Source of the DNA: Winogradskya humida
GTDB lineage: Bacteria; Actinomycetota; Actinomycetes; Mycobacteriales; Micromonosporaceae
Assembly (NCBI RefSeq): GCF_016862215.1
Contig: NZ_BOMN01000139.1
Location: forward strand, 1-64,000
Reading direction: 5' to 3'
Length of the DNA stretch: 64,000 bases
Under the pieces are notes generated by a model that ran no database searches, was not told the DNA's origin, and saw nothing but the letters and a program-made list of their open reading frames with translations. Positions 17,398 to 24,633 of the stretch are shown here, one piece after another; the stretch's first letter is position 1; each line of letters opens with the position of its first letter. The translations under genes were made by a program, and so were the position numbers.

Positions 17398-18378
17398 ATG
17401 TGGGAGACCGTCGGTATCCCCGAGGTCGAGGCGAAGGTCTACGAGGCGCTGATCGCGCCCGGGCAGGCCACGGTTGCCGGGCTCGCCGGTCGCACCGGGC
17501 TCACCCCGGCCCGGATCACCCGCGCGCTGGCCACTCTGGTCGGGCGGGGGCTTGTCACGCGTACGCCCGGCCGCCCCGCCCGCTACGCCGCCGTCGCCCC
17601 GTCCCTCGCGGGCTCGGTGCTGATCGCCAAGCGGGAGCACGAGCTGGGCCGGCTCCAGCAGCACCTCAACCGGCTCGACGAGGCGTTCCACGCGGAGCAG
17701 TCGGCCCGGCAGCGCCCCCGCAGCGTCGAGATCATCGAAGGCTCGTCCAAGGTGTACCGCGCGTTCGTCCAGATCCAGCGCTCGGCCCGCTACGAGGTGC
17801 GCTCGTTCGACAAGCCGCCGTACTTCGTCCCGCCCGGCGAGCACGGCGACGAGGGCCCCAACCTCGAGGAACGCGACCACCTGCAGGCCGGGCGGGTCGG
17901 CTACCGGGTCGTCTACGACGCGGAGTCGCTGTCGCTGCCCGGCCGGATGGACAACATCCTCGAGGGCATCCGGCGCGGCGAACGGGCCCGGGCCGGCGGC
18001 ACGCTACCGGCCAAGATCGTGATCAGCGACGGCACCGCGGCGATCGTCAGCTCCGCGGCGGACCATCACGACGAGCTCGCGTACGTGCTGCATCCGTCCT
18101 CGCTCCTGGATCTGACGATCGGCCTGTTCGAGGCGACGTGGGACCGGGCCACCCCGATCACCCGGACGGAGACCCGCATCGACGACGAGACGTTCGGCCC
18201 GCAGGAACGGCAGCTGCTGACCCTGCTGGCGAGCGGTGCCACCGACGCGGTGATCGCGCGTACGTTCGGCTGGAGCGTGCGCACGGTGCAGCGCCACCTG
18301 CACGCCCTGCTGGAGCGCCTCGGCGCCCGCACCCGCTTCCAGGCCGGCATGGAGGCCGTACGCCGCGACTGGCTATGA
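17398..18378 (+). CDS. TrmB-type / LuxR-type HTH transcriptional regulator
   Basis: A 326-residue regulator with two DNA-binding modules. Residues 5-60 are a TrmB-like winged helix (GIPEVEAKVYEALIAPGQAT, LTPARITRALATLVGRGLVT). The middle (105-240) resembles the TrmB ligand-binding phospholipase-D-like region (VEIIEGSSKVYRAFVQIQRS). Residues 262-315 are a LuxR-type HTH (QERQLLTLLASGATDAVIAR, TFGWSVRTVQRHLHALLERL). This fused layout is common in actinomycete regulators of unknown ligand. ATG 17398 is preceded by GGGGAG. It is divergent from the sedolisin gene and may control it. Confidence 0.87.
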   Translation: MWETVGIPEVEAKVYEALIAPGQATVAGLAGRTGLTPARITRALATLVGRGLVTRTPGRPARYAAVAPSLAGSVLIAKREHELGRLQQHLNRLDEAFHAEQSARQRPRSVEIIEGSSKVYRAFVQIQRSARYEVRSFDKPPYFVPPGEHGDEGPNLEERDHLQAGRVGYRVVYDAESLSLPGRMDNILEGIRRGERARAGGTLPAKIVISDGTAAIVSSAADHHDELAYVLHPSSLLDLTIGLFEATWDRATPITRTETRIDDETFGPQERQLLTLLASGATDAVIARTFGWSVRTVQRHLHALLERLGARTRFQAGMEAVRRDWL

Positions 18379-18445
18379 GGTGCTCGTCACGCGCGGGGGT
18401 CGTGGCGTCACCGGCTACGGAAATCTGCCTGCAACACTGGTACGC

Positions 18446-19273
18446 ATGAGTGATCAACAACTTGCCCTGGTGACCGGCACGTCGAGCGGCATCGGGCTGC
18501 ACACCGCGGTCGGGCTCGCCGCGGCCGGGCTGCGGGTCGTGGCGACCATGCGGGACCCGGGCAGGGCGGATCGGCTGCGGGCCGTGGCGCAGGAGAACGG
18601 CGTGACCCTGGAGGTACGCGCTCTTGACGTCACCGACGAGGCGCAGGCCACCGCACTGGTCGCGGAGCTCGGGCGGGTCGACGTGCTGGTGAACAACGCG
18701 GGCCGTGGCTCGGTCGCCACGCTGGAGCAGCTCAGCACCGGCGACCTGCGCGCGCAGCTCGAGGTGAACTACGTGGGCGTCGCCGTGCTGACCCGGCTCG
18801 TGCTGCCGGGCATGCGGGCGGCCGGGCGGGGGAGGATCGTCACGGTCAGCAGTGTCGGCGGGGTGGTCGGGCAGCCGTTCTCCGACGCGTACTGCGGGGC
18901 GAAGTTCGCGGTCGAGGGGCTGATGCAGTCCCTGGCACCGGTCGTGGCGGCGTTCGGCATCGGCGTCAGCATCGTCGAACCCGGGGCCGTGGCCAGCGAC
19001 TTCGTCAGCAACGTGGCGGGGAACGTGGGCGGGACGGCGGCCGGCGATCCGTATGCCGGGCTGCTGGCGGCGTACCTGAAGCGGGCCTCGGGAAGCTTCG
19101 CCAACGCACAGAGTGCGCCGGACGCCGCGCGTACCGTGATCGAAGCCTGTCTGACCCCGGCCCCGCAGTTCCGCTGGCAGACCTCGGACAACGCCCGCAC
19201 CTTCGCCGGTCTGTCCCTGGCGGATCTGGACGGCTCGCGCGTCGTCGGCGCGACCAGCGCCTGGGTGGCGTAA
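18446..19273 (+). CDS. Short-chain dehydrogenase/reductase
   Basis: A 275-residue classical SDR. TGTSSGIG at 10-17 binds the cofactor, LVNNAGRG follows, and YCGAK supplies catalytic Tyr and Lys. Cofactor choice and substrate are not readable, though an Arg in the second strand (ATMRDPGRAD) suggests NADP. Start ATG 18446 opens the Rossmann fold. The element AACACT 7 bp upstream is a weak leaderless -10. The gene lies 67 bp after the TrmB/LuxR regulator. Confidence 0.9.
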   Translation: MSDQQLALVTGTSSGIGLHTAVGLAAAGLRVVATMRDPGRADRLRAVAQENGVTLEVRALDVTDEAQATALVAELGRVDVLVNNAGRGSVATLEQLSTGDLRAQLEVNYVGVAVLTRLVLPGMRAAGRGRIVTVSSVGGVVGQPFSDAYCGAKFAVEGLMQSLAPVVAAFGIGVSIVEPGAVASDFVSNVAGNVGGTAAGDPYAGLLAAYLKRASGSFANAQSAPDAARTVIEACLTPAPQFRWQTSDNARTFAGLSLADLDGSRVVGATSAWVA

Positions 19274-19282
19274 GGTCCGGCC
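19271..19282 (+). promoter_or_regulatory. Leaderless -10 element overlapping SDR stop codon
   Basis: TAAGGT (19271-19276) fits TANNNT, ends 6 bp before GTG 19283 and uses the TAA stop of the previous gene as its first three bases. Leaderless transcription of the next gene is plausible. Read-through from the SDR gene is equally possible. Confidence 0.4.
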
Positions 19283-19978
19283 GTGCGATTCGCGGAGCTC
19301 GACTGGCAGGAAACCCCGATGGGGGCGATCAGCCTGCGCCGGCGCCTCGACCCGGCCCTCAAGGTCGACGTGTACGAGGTCAAGCTCGACGACGACTTCC
19401 TCATGTCGAGCCTGTTCACGGTCGCGGAGATCGAACTCGCCCGTCTCGGTCTGGCGGCTACCCCGGGAGCTGAACTCGACGTCGTCGTCGGTGGCCTGGG
19501 CCTCGGTTACACGGCGGGGGCCGCGCTCGACGATCCCCGGGTGCGCTCGCTGCGGGTCGTCGACGCGCTCGGCCAGGTGATCGAGTGGCACGAGCGCGGC
19601 CTGCTCCCGCTGTCCGAACGACTGACCGGCGACCCGCGCACCCTCCTGCAGCAGGGCGACTTCTTCGCCCTCGCCGCGTCCCCGGAAGGCTTCGACGACA
19701 GCCACGGCTTCCACGCCATCCTGCTGGACGTCGACCACTCACCCCGGCACGTGCTGCACCCCAGCCACGCGAGCTTCTACACCCCCGACGGCCTGCGCCG
19801 CCTGGCCTCCCACCTGCACCCGGGTGGCGTCTTCGCCCTGTGGTCCGACGACCCGCCGGACGACGACTTCACCGCTGTGCTCGGCGAGGTCTTCCCGGCC
19901 TGGCAGGCCCACGTCGTGGCTTTTCCCAACCCGCTCACCGGCGGCGAATCCGCCAACACGGTCTACGTCGCGAGCTGA
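19283..19978 (+). CDS. Spermidine synthase-like methyltransferase-fold protein
   Basis: A 231-residue protein with the Rossmann-like fold of spermidine synthases. DVVVGGLGLGYTAGAAL (about 65-82) is the nucleotide-binding loop, SLRVVDALGQVIEWH holds the acidic residue after strand 2, and HAILLDVDHSP (about 145) matches the position of the catalytic Asp region. It is shorter than true SpeE, so aminopropyl transfer is unproven. GTG 19283 is the only reasonable start. It sits 9 bp after the SDR gene. Confidence 0.75.
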   Translation: MRFAELDWQETPMGAISLRRRLDPALKVDVYEVKLDDDFLMSSLFTVAEIELARLGLAATPGAELDVVVGGLGLGYTAGAALDDPRVRSLRVVDALGQVIEWHERGLLPLSERLTGDPRTLLQQGDFFALAASPEGFDDSHGFHAILLDVDHSPRHVLHPSHASFYTPDGLRRLASHLHPGGVFALWSDDPPDDDFTAVLGEVFPAWQAHVVAFPNPLTGGESANTVYVAS

Positions 19979-19992
19979 CCACCACGCGCGGT

Positions 19993-20005
19993 TATGATCA
20001 TGATC
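19993..20005 (+). promoter_or_regulatory. Leaderless -10 element of the thioesterase gene
   Basis: TATGAT (19993-19998) ends 7 bp before ATG 20006, the layout of a leaderless promoter. The motif ATGATC is repeated so that three in-frame ATG codons (19994, 20000, 20006) occur. The -10 match decides for the third. Confidence 0.5.
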
Positions 20006-20509
20006 ATGACCGCCGTGCTGGAGGGCAGGCCGCCTTCGGCGTCCGAGCTGACGTTGTCCCAGATCATGGATCAACACCACACCAACCTGATGGGTACGGT
20101 CCACGGCGGCCGAATCTTGAACCTGATCGACTCGGTGGCCGGGGTGGTGGCGGCCCGGCACTCCGACGGGCCGGCGGTCACCGCGGCGATGGACGAGACC
20201 GCGTTCCTGCAGGCCGTGCGGGTCGGTGACGTGGTGCACGTGCTGGCCCGGATCACGTGGGCGGGGCGCAGCTCGATGGAGGTCGCGGTCACCGTCACCG
20301 CGGACCGCTGGGACCGGGCGGTGCCGGCCACGATGGTCGCCACATCGCACCTGGTCATGGTCGCGGTCGACGACGACGGCAAGCCCCGCCGCATCCCGCC
20401 GCTACTCCCGGAAACCGACGAGGACCGTCGCAACTTCCGCCGCGCCGAGATCCGCCGCGAGCACCGTCTCGCCCTGCGCCGCGCCCTCGCCGAACCCGAA
20501 CACCTTTAA
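20006..20509 (+). CDS. Acyl-CoA thioesterase, YciA/BACH-type hotdog fold
   Basis: A 167-residue single-hotdog thioesterase. MDQHHTNLMGTVHGGRILNL is the family start, with the HGG turn before the central helix (LIDSVAGVVAARHS). AAMDETAFLQAVRVGDVVHV and RSSMEVAVTVTADRW complete the sheet. These enzymes hydrolyse acyl-CoA in the cytoplasm. Chain length is unknown. It ends just before a repeat array and has no co-directional partner close behind. Confidence 0.88.
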   Translation: MTAVLEGRPPSASELTLSQIMDQHHTNLMGTVHGGRILNLIDSVAGVVAARHSDGPAVTAAMDETAFLQAVRVGDVVHVLARITWAGRSSMEVAVTVTADRWDRAVPATMVATSHLVMVAVDDDGKPRRIPPLLPETDEDRRNFRRAEIRREHRLALRRALAEPEHL

Positions 20510-20527
20510 CAGGACCTTATTTTCGCC

Positions 20528-20832
20528 CGGCCCCGGCCGGGCCTGTCGCTGGGTCGTGACGCCCATTGACGAGCGGGCCGGGGCGTCCGGAAACCGGCCG
20601 GGTCTGTCGCTGGGTCGTGACGCCCACCCACTGGCGGGCGGGGGTGTGCGGAAACCGGCCGGGTCTGTCGCTGGGTCGTGACGCCCACTTACGAGCGGGC
20701 GGGGGTGTGCGGAAACCGGCCGGGCTTGTCGCTGGGTCGTGACGCCCACTTACGAGCGGGCCGGGGTGTGCGGAAACCGGCCGAGCCCGTCGCCGGGTCT
20801 GTCGCCCGCCGACAAGCGGGCCGGGTGCGGCG
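20528..20832. repeat. Five tandem 61-bp repeats
   Basis: Units begin at 20528, 20589, 20650, 20711 and 20772, each 61 bp, sharing CTGTCGCTGGGTCGTGACGC and, in units 2-5, GGAAACCGGCCG. The first and last units are most diverged. Each unit can fold on GGG/CCC and GTC/GAC pairs. No coding function is likely: codon use is poor and stops interrupt it. It lies between the thioesterase and a 58-bp palindrome. Confidence 0.85.
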
Positions 20833-20861
20833 GTGTCACCCCGTTACCACCCACTCATCCG

Positions 20862-20919
20862 CCAGTTAGGTTGTGTGCAATTAAGTTGTGCACAACTTAA
20901 TTGCACACAACCTAACTGG
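20862..20919. promoter_or_regulatory. 58-bp perfect palindrome of MarR-like operator boxes
   Basis: The left arm (20862-20890) and right arm (20891-20919) are exact reverse complements with no loop. The AT-rich centre, TTAAGTTGTGCACAACTTAA (20881-20900), resembles MarR/OhrR-family operators. Each flank holds a degenerate box of the same kind (TTAGGTTGTGTGCAATTAA at 20867-20885 and its mirror). No MarR gene or ohr gene is in the window. The next start codon is 38 bp away at 20958. Confidence 0.8.
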
Positions 20920-20945
20920 GGTGCACGGCAGGTCCGTCCAACCAC

Positions 20946-20957
20946 TATCGTGGCGCG
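20946..20957 (+). promoter_or_regulatory. Leaderless -10 element after the palindrome
   Basis: TATCGT (20946-20951) ends 6 bp before GTG 20958. Its -35 region would fall at the right edge of the 58-bp palindrome, so a protein bound there could block or steer this promoter. Confidence 0.45.
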
Positions 20958-21431
20958 GTGACTTTGCCGCCGCCGTCGTTTTCGCCCAGCCCTGCCGTCC
21001 CCGTCTTCGCTCCGCCGCCGCGTAAGCGCCGGACCTGGTTGATCGTGCTGGTCTCGGTGGCGCTGGTGTTCGCGGCGGGGTGCGCGTTCGGGATCGTTCG
21101 GCTGGTGCTCGGGGTCAAGCATGTGTCCGATGTCGAGAGCGACGTCAACGAGGCGACCAGCGTGTTTATCGAGGACAGCCGGGACGGGCTCAGTCAGCAG
21201 GGCTGGGACGGGCTGTGCGAGGACGCCCGAGGGAACTATGCGCAGGAGGATCTGGCCGGGCGCAAGCAGGACGTGAGCGGGTTCGCGATCACGGATACGA
21301 GCGTGGATTACGCGCGGGGGCAGGCGACCGTGCGCGTCGAACTGCAGCGGGCCGACGGGAGCAGGAGCGACGAGGTCTACGTCGTGCAGGAGGAGGGGGA
21401 GCGGTGGAAGGTGTGCGCTTTCCCCGTGTAG
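20958..21431 (+). CDS. Small membrane-anchored protein, unknown function
   Basis: A 157-residue protein with a Pro-rich N-terminus (residues 1-22), one membrane helix (about 26-47, TWLIVLVSVALVFAAGCAF) and an outside domain of about 105 residues (VNEATSVFIEDSRDGLSQQG ... VDYARGQATVRVELQRADG ... ERWKVCAFPV). That shape is like DUF4878/lumazine-like extracytoplasmic domains, which is a tentative match. It stands directly downstream of the 58-bp palindrome. Confidence 0.65.
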   Translation: MTLPPPSFSPSPAVPVFAPPPRKRRTWLIVLVSVALVFAAGCAFGIVRLVLGVKHVSDVESDVNEATSVFIEDSRDGLSQQGWDGLCEDARGNYAQEDLAGRKQDVSGFAITDTSVDYARGQATVRVELQRADGSRSDEVYVVQEEGERWKVCAFPV

Positions 21432-21478
21432 GGCACTAGGCTCCCCGTCGATCTTCGCTAGGGGAGGGAATTCCGGTC

Positions 21479-21865
21479 ATGTTGATGGCGTTGCTGCTCG
21501 ATCTCGCCAACATTCTGGGCGGGCTGCTGCTCGCCGTTCCGCTGCTCACGCGGCTGCCGTCCGTCGGGGACGGGTTCGGGAGGTTCGCCGCCAAGATCGC
21601 GCCGTGGGGGTGGATCGTCGGGATCGTCGCGCTGGTGGCGGGCGGCTACTACCTGATTGTGCACGTGTTCTCGGGGCCGCACGTGTTCCACTTCGAGATC
21701 GTCGGGATCGCGGTCGGGGTGCTGTTGCTGTGGGACCGGCTGACCGGGCGCAAGCCGCTGGGGACCGGTGAGCGGGGTGGGGTCGCGGGGGCGCAGTTGC
21801 TGCTCGCGATCTTCGGGATCATCGCGATCCTCGTCGGCATCCAGGGACTGTTCACCTCGGACTGA
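21479..21865 (+). CDS. Small integral membrane protein, unknown function
   Basis: A 128-residue protein with four predicted membrane helices (LLLDLANILGGLLLAVPLL, IVGIVALVAGGYYLIVHVF, FEIVGIAVGVLLLWDRL, LLLAIFGIIAILVGIQGLF). GGGGAGGG sits upstream of ATG 21479. I do not recognise the family. The stop codon lies inside the first unit of a 17-bp tandem repeat. Confidence 0.65.
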   Translation: MLMALLLDLANILGGLLLAVPLLTRLPSVGDGFGRFAAKIAPWGWIVGIVALVAGGYYLIVHVFSGPHVFHFEIVGIAVGVLLLWDRLTGRKPLGTGERGGVAGAQLLLAIFGIIAILVGIQGLFTSD

Positions 21866-21962
21866 GCCGCGATGAAGGCTGAGCCGCGATAAAGGCTGGG
21901 CCGGGGTGAAGGCTGGGCCGGGGTGAAGGCTGGGCCGGGGTGAAGGCTGGGCCGGGGTGAAG
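21861..21962. repeat. Six tandem 17-bp repeats
   Basis: Units start at 21861, 21878, 21895, 21912, 21929 and 21946. The last four are identical, GCTGGGCCGGGGTGAAG; the first two differ at a few places. The array runs from the stop codon of the membrane protein to just before the cellulase promoter. It is likely a slippage-made spacer. Confidence 0.85.
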
Positions 21963-22000
21963 AGGACGGTGCGTCGACTTAAGGCGTACAAAAGGAAGTT

Positions 22001-22030
22001 TTGCCTGGCAGTGGATCTGCGGTTTAGAGT
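22001..22030 (+). promoter_or_regulatory. Cellulase gene promoter
   Basis: TTGCCT (22001-22006), an 18-bp spacer and TAGAGT (22025-22030) match the actinomycete housekeeping consensus TTGACN/TAGRRT. The CebR-type operator starts 6 bp downstream, so it would cover the transcription start. Confidence 0.6.
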
Positions 22031-22036
22031 CGGGCC

Positions 22037-22058
22037 GACCTGGGAGCGCTCCCAGGTC
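22037..22058. promoter_or_regulatory. CebR-type operator
   Basis: TGGGAGCGCTCCCA (22041-22054) is exactly the 14-bp box bound by CebR, the LacI-family cello-oligosaccharide repressor of Streptomyces. Here it is extended by GACC/GGTC into a 22-bp perfect palindrome. It lies between the -10 element and the start codon of the endoglucanase. The cebR gene is not in the window. Confidence 0.85.
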
Positions 22059-22090
22059 GCCGCCTTTCCCCGAGTCCCCGGAGTTCCCGC

Positions 22091-23584
22091 ATGCGCAAGG
22101 TAAAACTCAAGCTCCTCGCGGCCGGCGCGGTGGTCGCCGCGGCCTCGGCGGTGGCACTGATCGCGATGCCGGCCTCCGCGGAGACCGCCGCGTTCACCGT
22201 AACGAATTCGTGGGGCTCCGGCTACCAGGCCAGCGTCGTCGTCGCCGCGGACAAGAAGATCACCGACTGGAAGGTGGAGCTGACGATGCCGGCCGGCACG
22301 TCGGTGATCAACGTGTGGAACGCGACGCAGGCCGTGTCGGGCAGCAACTACACGTTCACCCCGGCCGGGTGGAACGCGACGATCGCCGCGGGTGCCACGA
22401 CCGAGTTCGGGATGATCGTCAACGGCACCGGGCGGCCCACGAGCTGCAAGGTGAACGGCGCCGACTGCGGTCTCACGGCGACGCCCACCTCGGCTGCGAC
22501 GTCAAGTCCAGCTGCTTCGCCCGTACCGTCAAAGCCTGTGACCGTGGCCCCGACGACCTCCTCGCCGTCTCCCACCGCCTCGGTCTCCCCGTCGCGCACC
22601 ACGGCACCGACCACCGCGCCCGCCACGACGACGCCCGCCGCGTCCGGCACTCCGCTGGGGATCAACGGCCTGCTGCACGTGTGCGGTGTGAACCTGTGCA
22701 ACCAGTACAACAAGGCCATTCAACTGCGCGGCATGAGTACGCACGGACTGCAGTGGTTCGCCAACTGCTACACGAACGCCTCGCTGGACGCGCTCGCGAA
22801 CGACTGGAACGCCGACCTGCTGCGCATCGCGATGTACGTGCAGGAGGGTGGTTACGAGACCAACCCGGCCGCGTTCACCAGCCAGGTCAACGGTCTGGTC
22901 GACAGCGCCGAGGCCCGCGGCATGTACGCGCTGATCGACTTCCACACGCTCACGCCCGGTGACCCGAACTACAACCTGGACCGGGCCAAGACGTTCTTCG
23001 CCGCGGTCAGCGCCCGCAACGCCGCCAAGAAGAATGTCATCTACGAGATCGCGAACGAGCCCAACGGTGTCAGCTGGGCCGGCATCAAGAGCTACGCCGA
23101 GCAGGTCATCCCGGTCATCCGCGCGAACGACCCGGACGCCGTGATCATCGTCGGCACCCGCGGCTGGTCCTCGCTGGGCGTCTCGGACGGCTCCTCGTCG
23201 AGCGAGATCATCGCGAACCCGGTCAAGGCCACGAACATCATGTACACGTTCCACTTCTACGCGGCGTCCCACAAGGACAACTACCGCGACGAGGTCAGCA
23301 AGGCGGCGTCCTCGCTGCCGCTGTTCGTCACCGAGTTCGGCACGGTCTCCGCCAGCGGCGGCGGCGCGGTCGACACGGCCAGCAGCACGGCCTGGCTCGA
23401 CCTGCTCGACCGGCTGAAGATCAGCTACGCCAACTGGACGTTCTCCGACGCGGACGAGGGCAGCGGCGCGCTGAAGAAGGGCACCTGCGCGAGCGGCACC
23501 TTCACCGGCACGGGCGTCCTCACCGAATCGGGTGCCCTGCTGCGCAGCCGCATCCGTACGGCGGACAACTTCCCGACCAGCTGA
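22091..23584 (+). CDS. Secreted GH5 endoglucanase with N-terminal CBM2-like domain
   Basis: A 497-residue cellulase. Signal peptide 1-30 (AMPASA/E). A CBM2-type cellulose-binding domain follows at about 32-127 (FTVTNSWGSGYQASVVVAAD, ITDWKVELTMPAGTSV) and a Thr/Ser/Pro linker at about 130-187. The GH5 subfamily 2-like catalytic domain is 188-490: RLRGMSTHGLQW-type start, acid/base Glu323 in YEIANEPNG and nucleophile Glu415 in FVTEFGT. It cuts internal beta-1,4-glucan bonds outside the cell. The promoter and CebR operator upstream imply induction by cellobiose or cellotriose. CBM2 is more often C-terminal, so the order is slightly unusual. It converges on a WYL regulator gene across a strong hairpin. 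Confidence 0.93.
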   Translation: MRKVKLKLLAAGAVVAAASAVALIAMPASAETAAFTVTNSWGSGYQASVVVAADKKITDWKVELTMPAGTSVINVWNATQAVSGSNYTFTPAGWNATIAAGATTEFGMIVNGTGRPTSCKVNGADCGLTATPTSAATSSPAASPVPSKPVTVAPTTSSPSPTASVSPSRTTAPTTAPATTTPAASGTPLGINGLLHVCGVNLCNQYNKAIQLRGMSTHGLQWFANCYTNASLDALANDWNADLLRIAMYVQEGGYETNPAAFTSQVNGLVDSAEARGMYALIDFHTLTPGDPNYNLDRAKTFFAAVSARNAAKKNVIYEIANEPNGVSWAGIKSYAEQVIPVIRANDPDAVIIVGTRGWSSLGVSDGSSSSEIIANPVKATNIMYTFHFYAASHKDNYRDEVSKAASSLPLFVTEFGTVSASGGGAVDTASSTAWLDLLDRLKISYANWTFSDADEGSGALKKGTCASGTFTGTGVLTESGALLRSRIRTADNFPTS

Positions 23585-23598
23585 GTACGTAGTTCCCG

Positions 23599-24570
23599 TC
23601 ACGCCTCGCCGGCACGTTTCGCCCCGATCCGGGTGAAACGGCCGGCGAGGTGCGTGAAGGCGTCGGAGAGTTCGGCGGGGCCGGCCACCTCGATGTCGGC
23701 GTCGTAGCGGGCGATCGCCGCCGCCAGGCTGGGCCAGGACCACGACCCGAGAGTGAGCCGGCACCGATCGGCGCTGACCTCCTCGACCAGGCCGTCGCGG
23801 GTGTAGAGGGCCACGGTCGCCGCGGGCAGGTCGAGGATCACCGTGCCCTGGCAGGGCCATCGTCCCGTGGCGTCGCCCGAACCACGGAACGTGCTGGTGA
23901 CATACGTGGCGACGTCGCCTCCGGGCAGTTCACGCGGCGCGAACCGAGGGCCGTTCGGGGTGCGCAGGGCGATCTTGTCGGCGCGGAACGTACGCCAGTC
24001 GTCGCGGTCGAGGTCCCAGGCGATCAGGTACCAGCGGCCGTCCCAGGTGATGACGTGGTGGGGCTCGGCGCGGCGGGTGCTGTCGCCGTAGTCGAAGCGC
24101 AGGATCTCGCGGGCGTGGACGGCGTTGCTGATGGCCAGCAGGGTGTCGCCGTCGACCGGGGTGGCCGGCTTGGTCATGGGCCGTTCGACGGCGGTTACCT
24201 GCAGTGCGTTGATGCGGTGCCGCAGCCGGGAGGGCAGGACCTGCCGGATGGTGGCCAGCGCGCGTTCGGCGGCCTCGGCGAGACCGTTGCCCGGGGTGGT
24301 CGCGGCGATCTGCAGGGCGACGGTGAGGGCGACCGCCTGCTCGTCGTCGAACAGCAGCGGGGGCAGCTCGGTGCCGGCCCGGAGCCGGTAACCGCCGTCG
24401 GGGCCTTTGATCGCGGCGATGGGGTAGCCGAGCTCGCGGAGCCGGTCGACGTCGCGGCGTACGGTGCGCAGGCTGATGTCGAGCCGGTCCGCGAGGACCG
24501 TGCCGGACCAGTCCCGGCGGGTCTGCAGCAACGACAGCAGGGCCAGCAGTCGGGCTGAGGTTTTCGGCAT
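23599..24570 (-). CDS. WYL-domain (YafY/DeoR-type) transcriptional regulator
   Basis: A 323-residue regulator. An N-terminal HTH_11 winged helix (residues 1-55, LLALLSLLQTRRDWSGTVLA, RLDISLRTVRRDVDRLRELG) is followed by the linker GPDGGYRLRAGTELPPLLFD, a WYL core (about 135-215, LRFDYGDS and HHVITWDGRWYLIAWD) and a C-terminal WCX-like extension. WYL proteins sense nucleotides or small ligands; this ligand is unknown. ATG 24570 sits exactly 19 bp from the operator at 24590. It is divergent from a VOC-family gene, repeating the arrangement at 60.4-61.9 kb. Confidence 0.9.
   Translation of the reverse strand: MPKTSARLLALLSLLQTRRDWSGTVLADRLDISLRTVRRDVDRLRELGYPIAAIKGPDGGYRLRAGTELPPLLFDDEQAVALTVALQIAATTPGNGLAEAAERALATIRQVLPSRLRHRINALQVTAVERPMTKPATPVDGDTLLAISNAVHAREILRFDYGDSTRRAEPHHVITWDGRWYLIAWDLDRDDWRTFRADKIALRTPNGPRFAPRELPGGDVATYVTSTFRGSGDATGRWPCQGTVILDLPAATVALYTRDGLVEEVSADRCRLTLGSWSWPSLAAAIARYDADIEVAGPAELSDAFTHLAGRFTRIGAKRAGEA
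23604..23650. terminator. Bidirectional hairpin between cellulase and WYL genes
   Basis: Arms 23604-23620 and 23635-23650 pair over 16 bp with one bulged base (CCTCGCCGGC and CGTTTC against GAAACG and GCCGGCGAGG), closing a 14-base loop. It lies 20 bp past the cellulase stop and inside the last codons of the convergent WYL gene, so it could end both transcripts. Confidence 0.6.
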
Positions 24571-24589
24571 GAATCCGATTCTGCCTGAA

Positions 24590-24614
24590 GTAGGTGACAC
24601 TTCCTGGCACCTAC
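24590..24614. promoter_or_regulatory. WYL/VOC divergent operator (7-11-7 inverted repeat)
   Basis: GTAGGTG (24590-24596) and CACCTAC (24608-24614) flank 11 bp. It is 19 bp from the regulator ATG on one side and 19 bp from the VOC ATG on the other. A second WYL/VOC pair at 61413-61437 has an operator of identical geometry but different arm sequence. Autoregulation by the WYL protein is inferred. Confidence 0.65.
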
Positions 24615-24633
24615 CGCTGCGAATCTTGGCCGC

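Noticed and set aside
20528..20832. CRISPR array
   Set aside because: The repeats are directly tandem with no unique spacers, and no cas genes are present.
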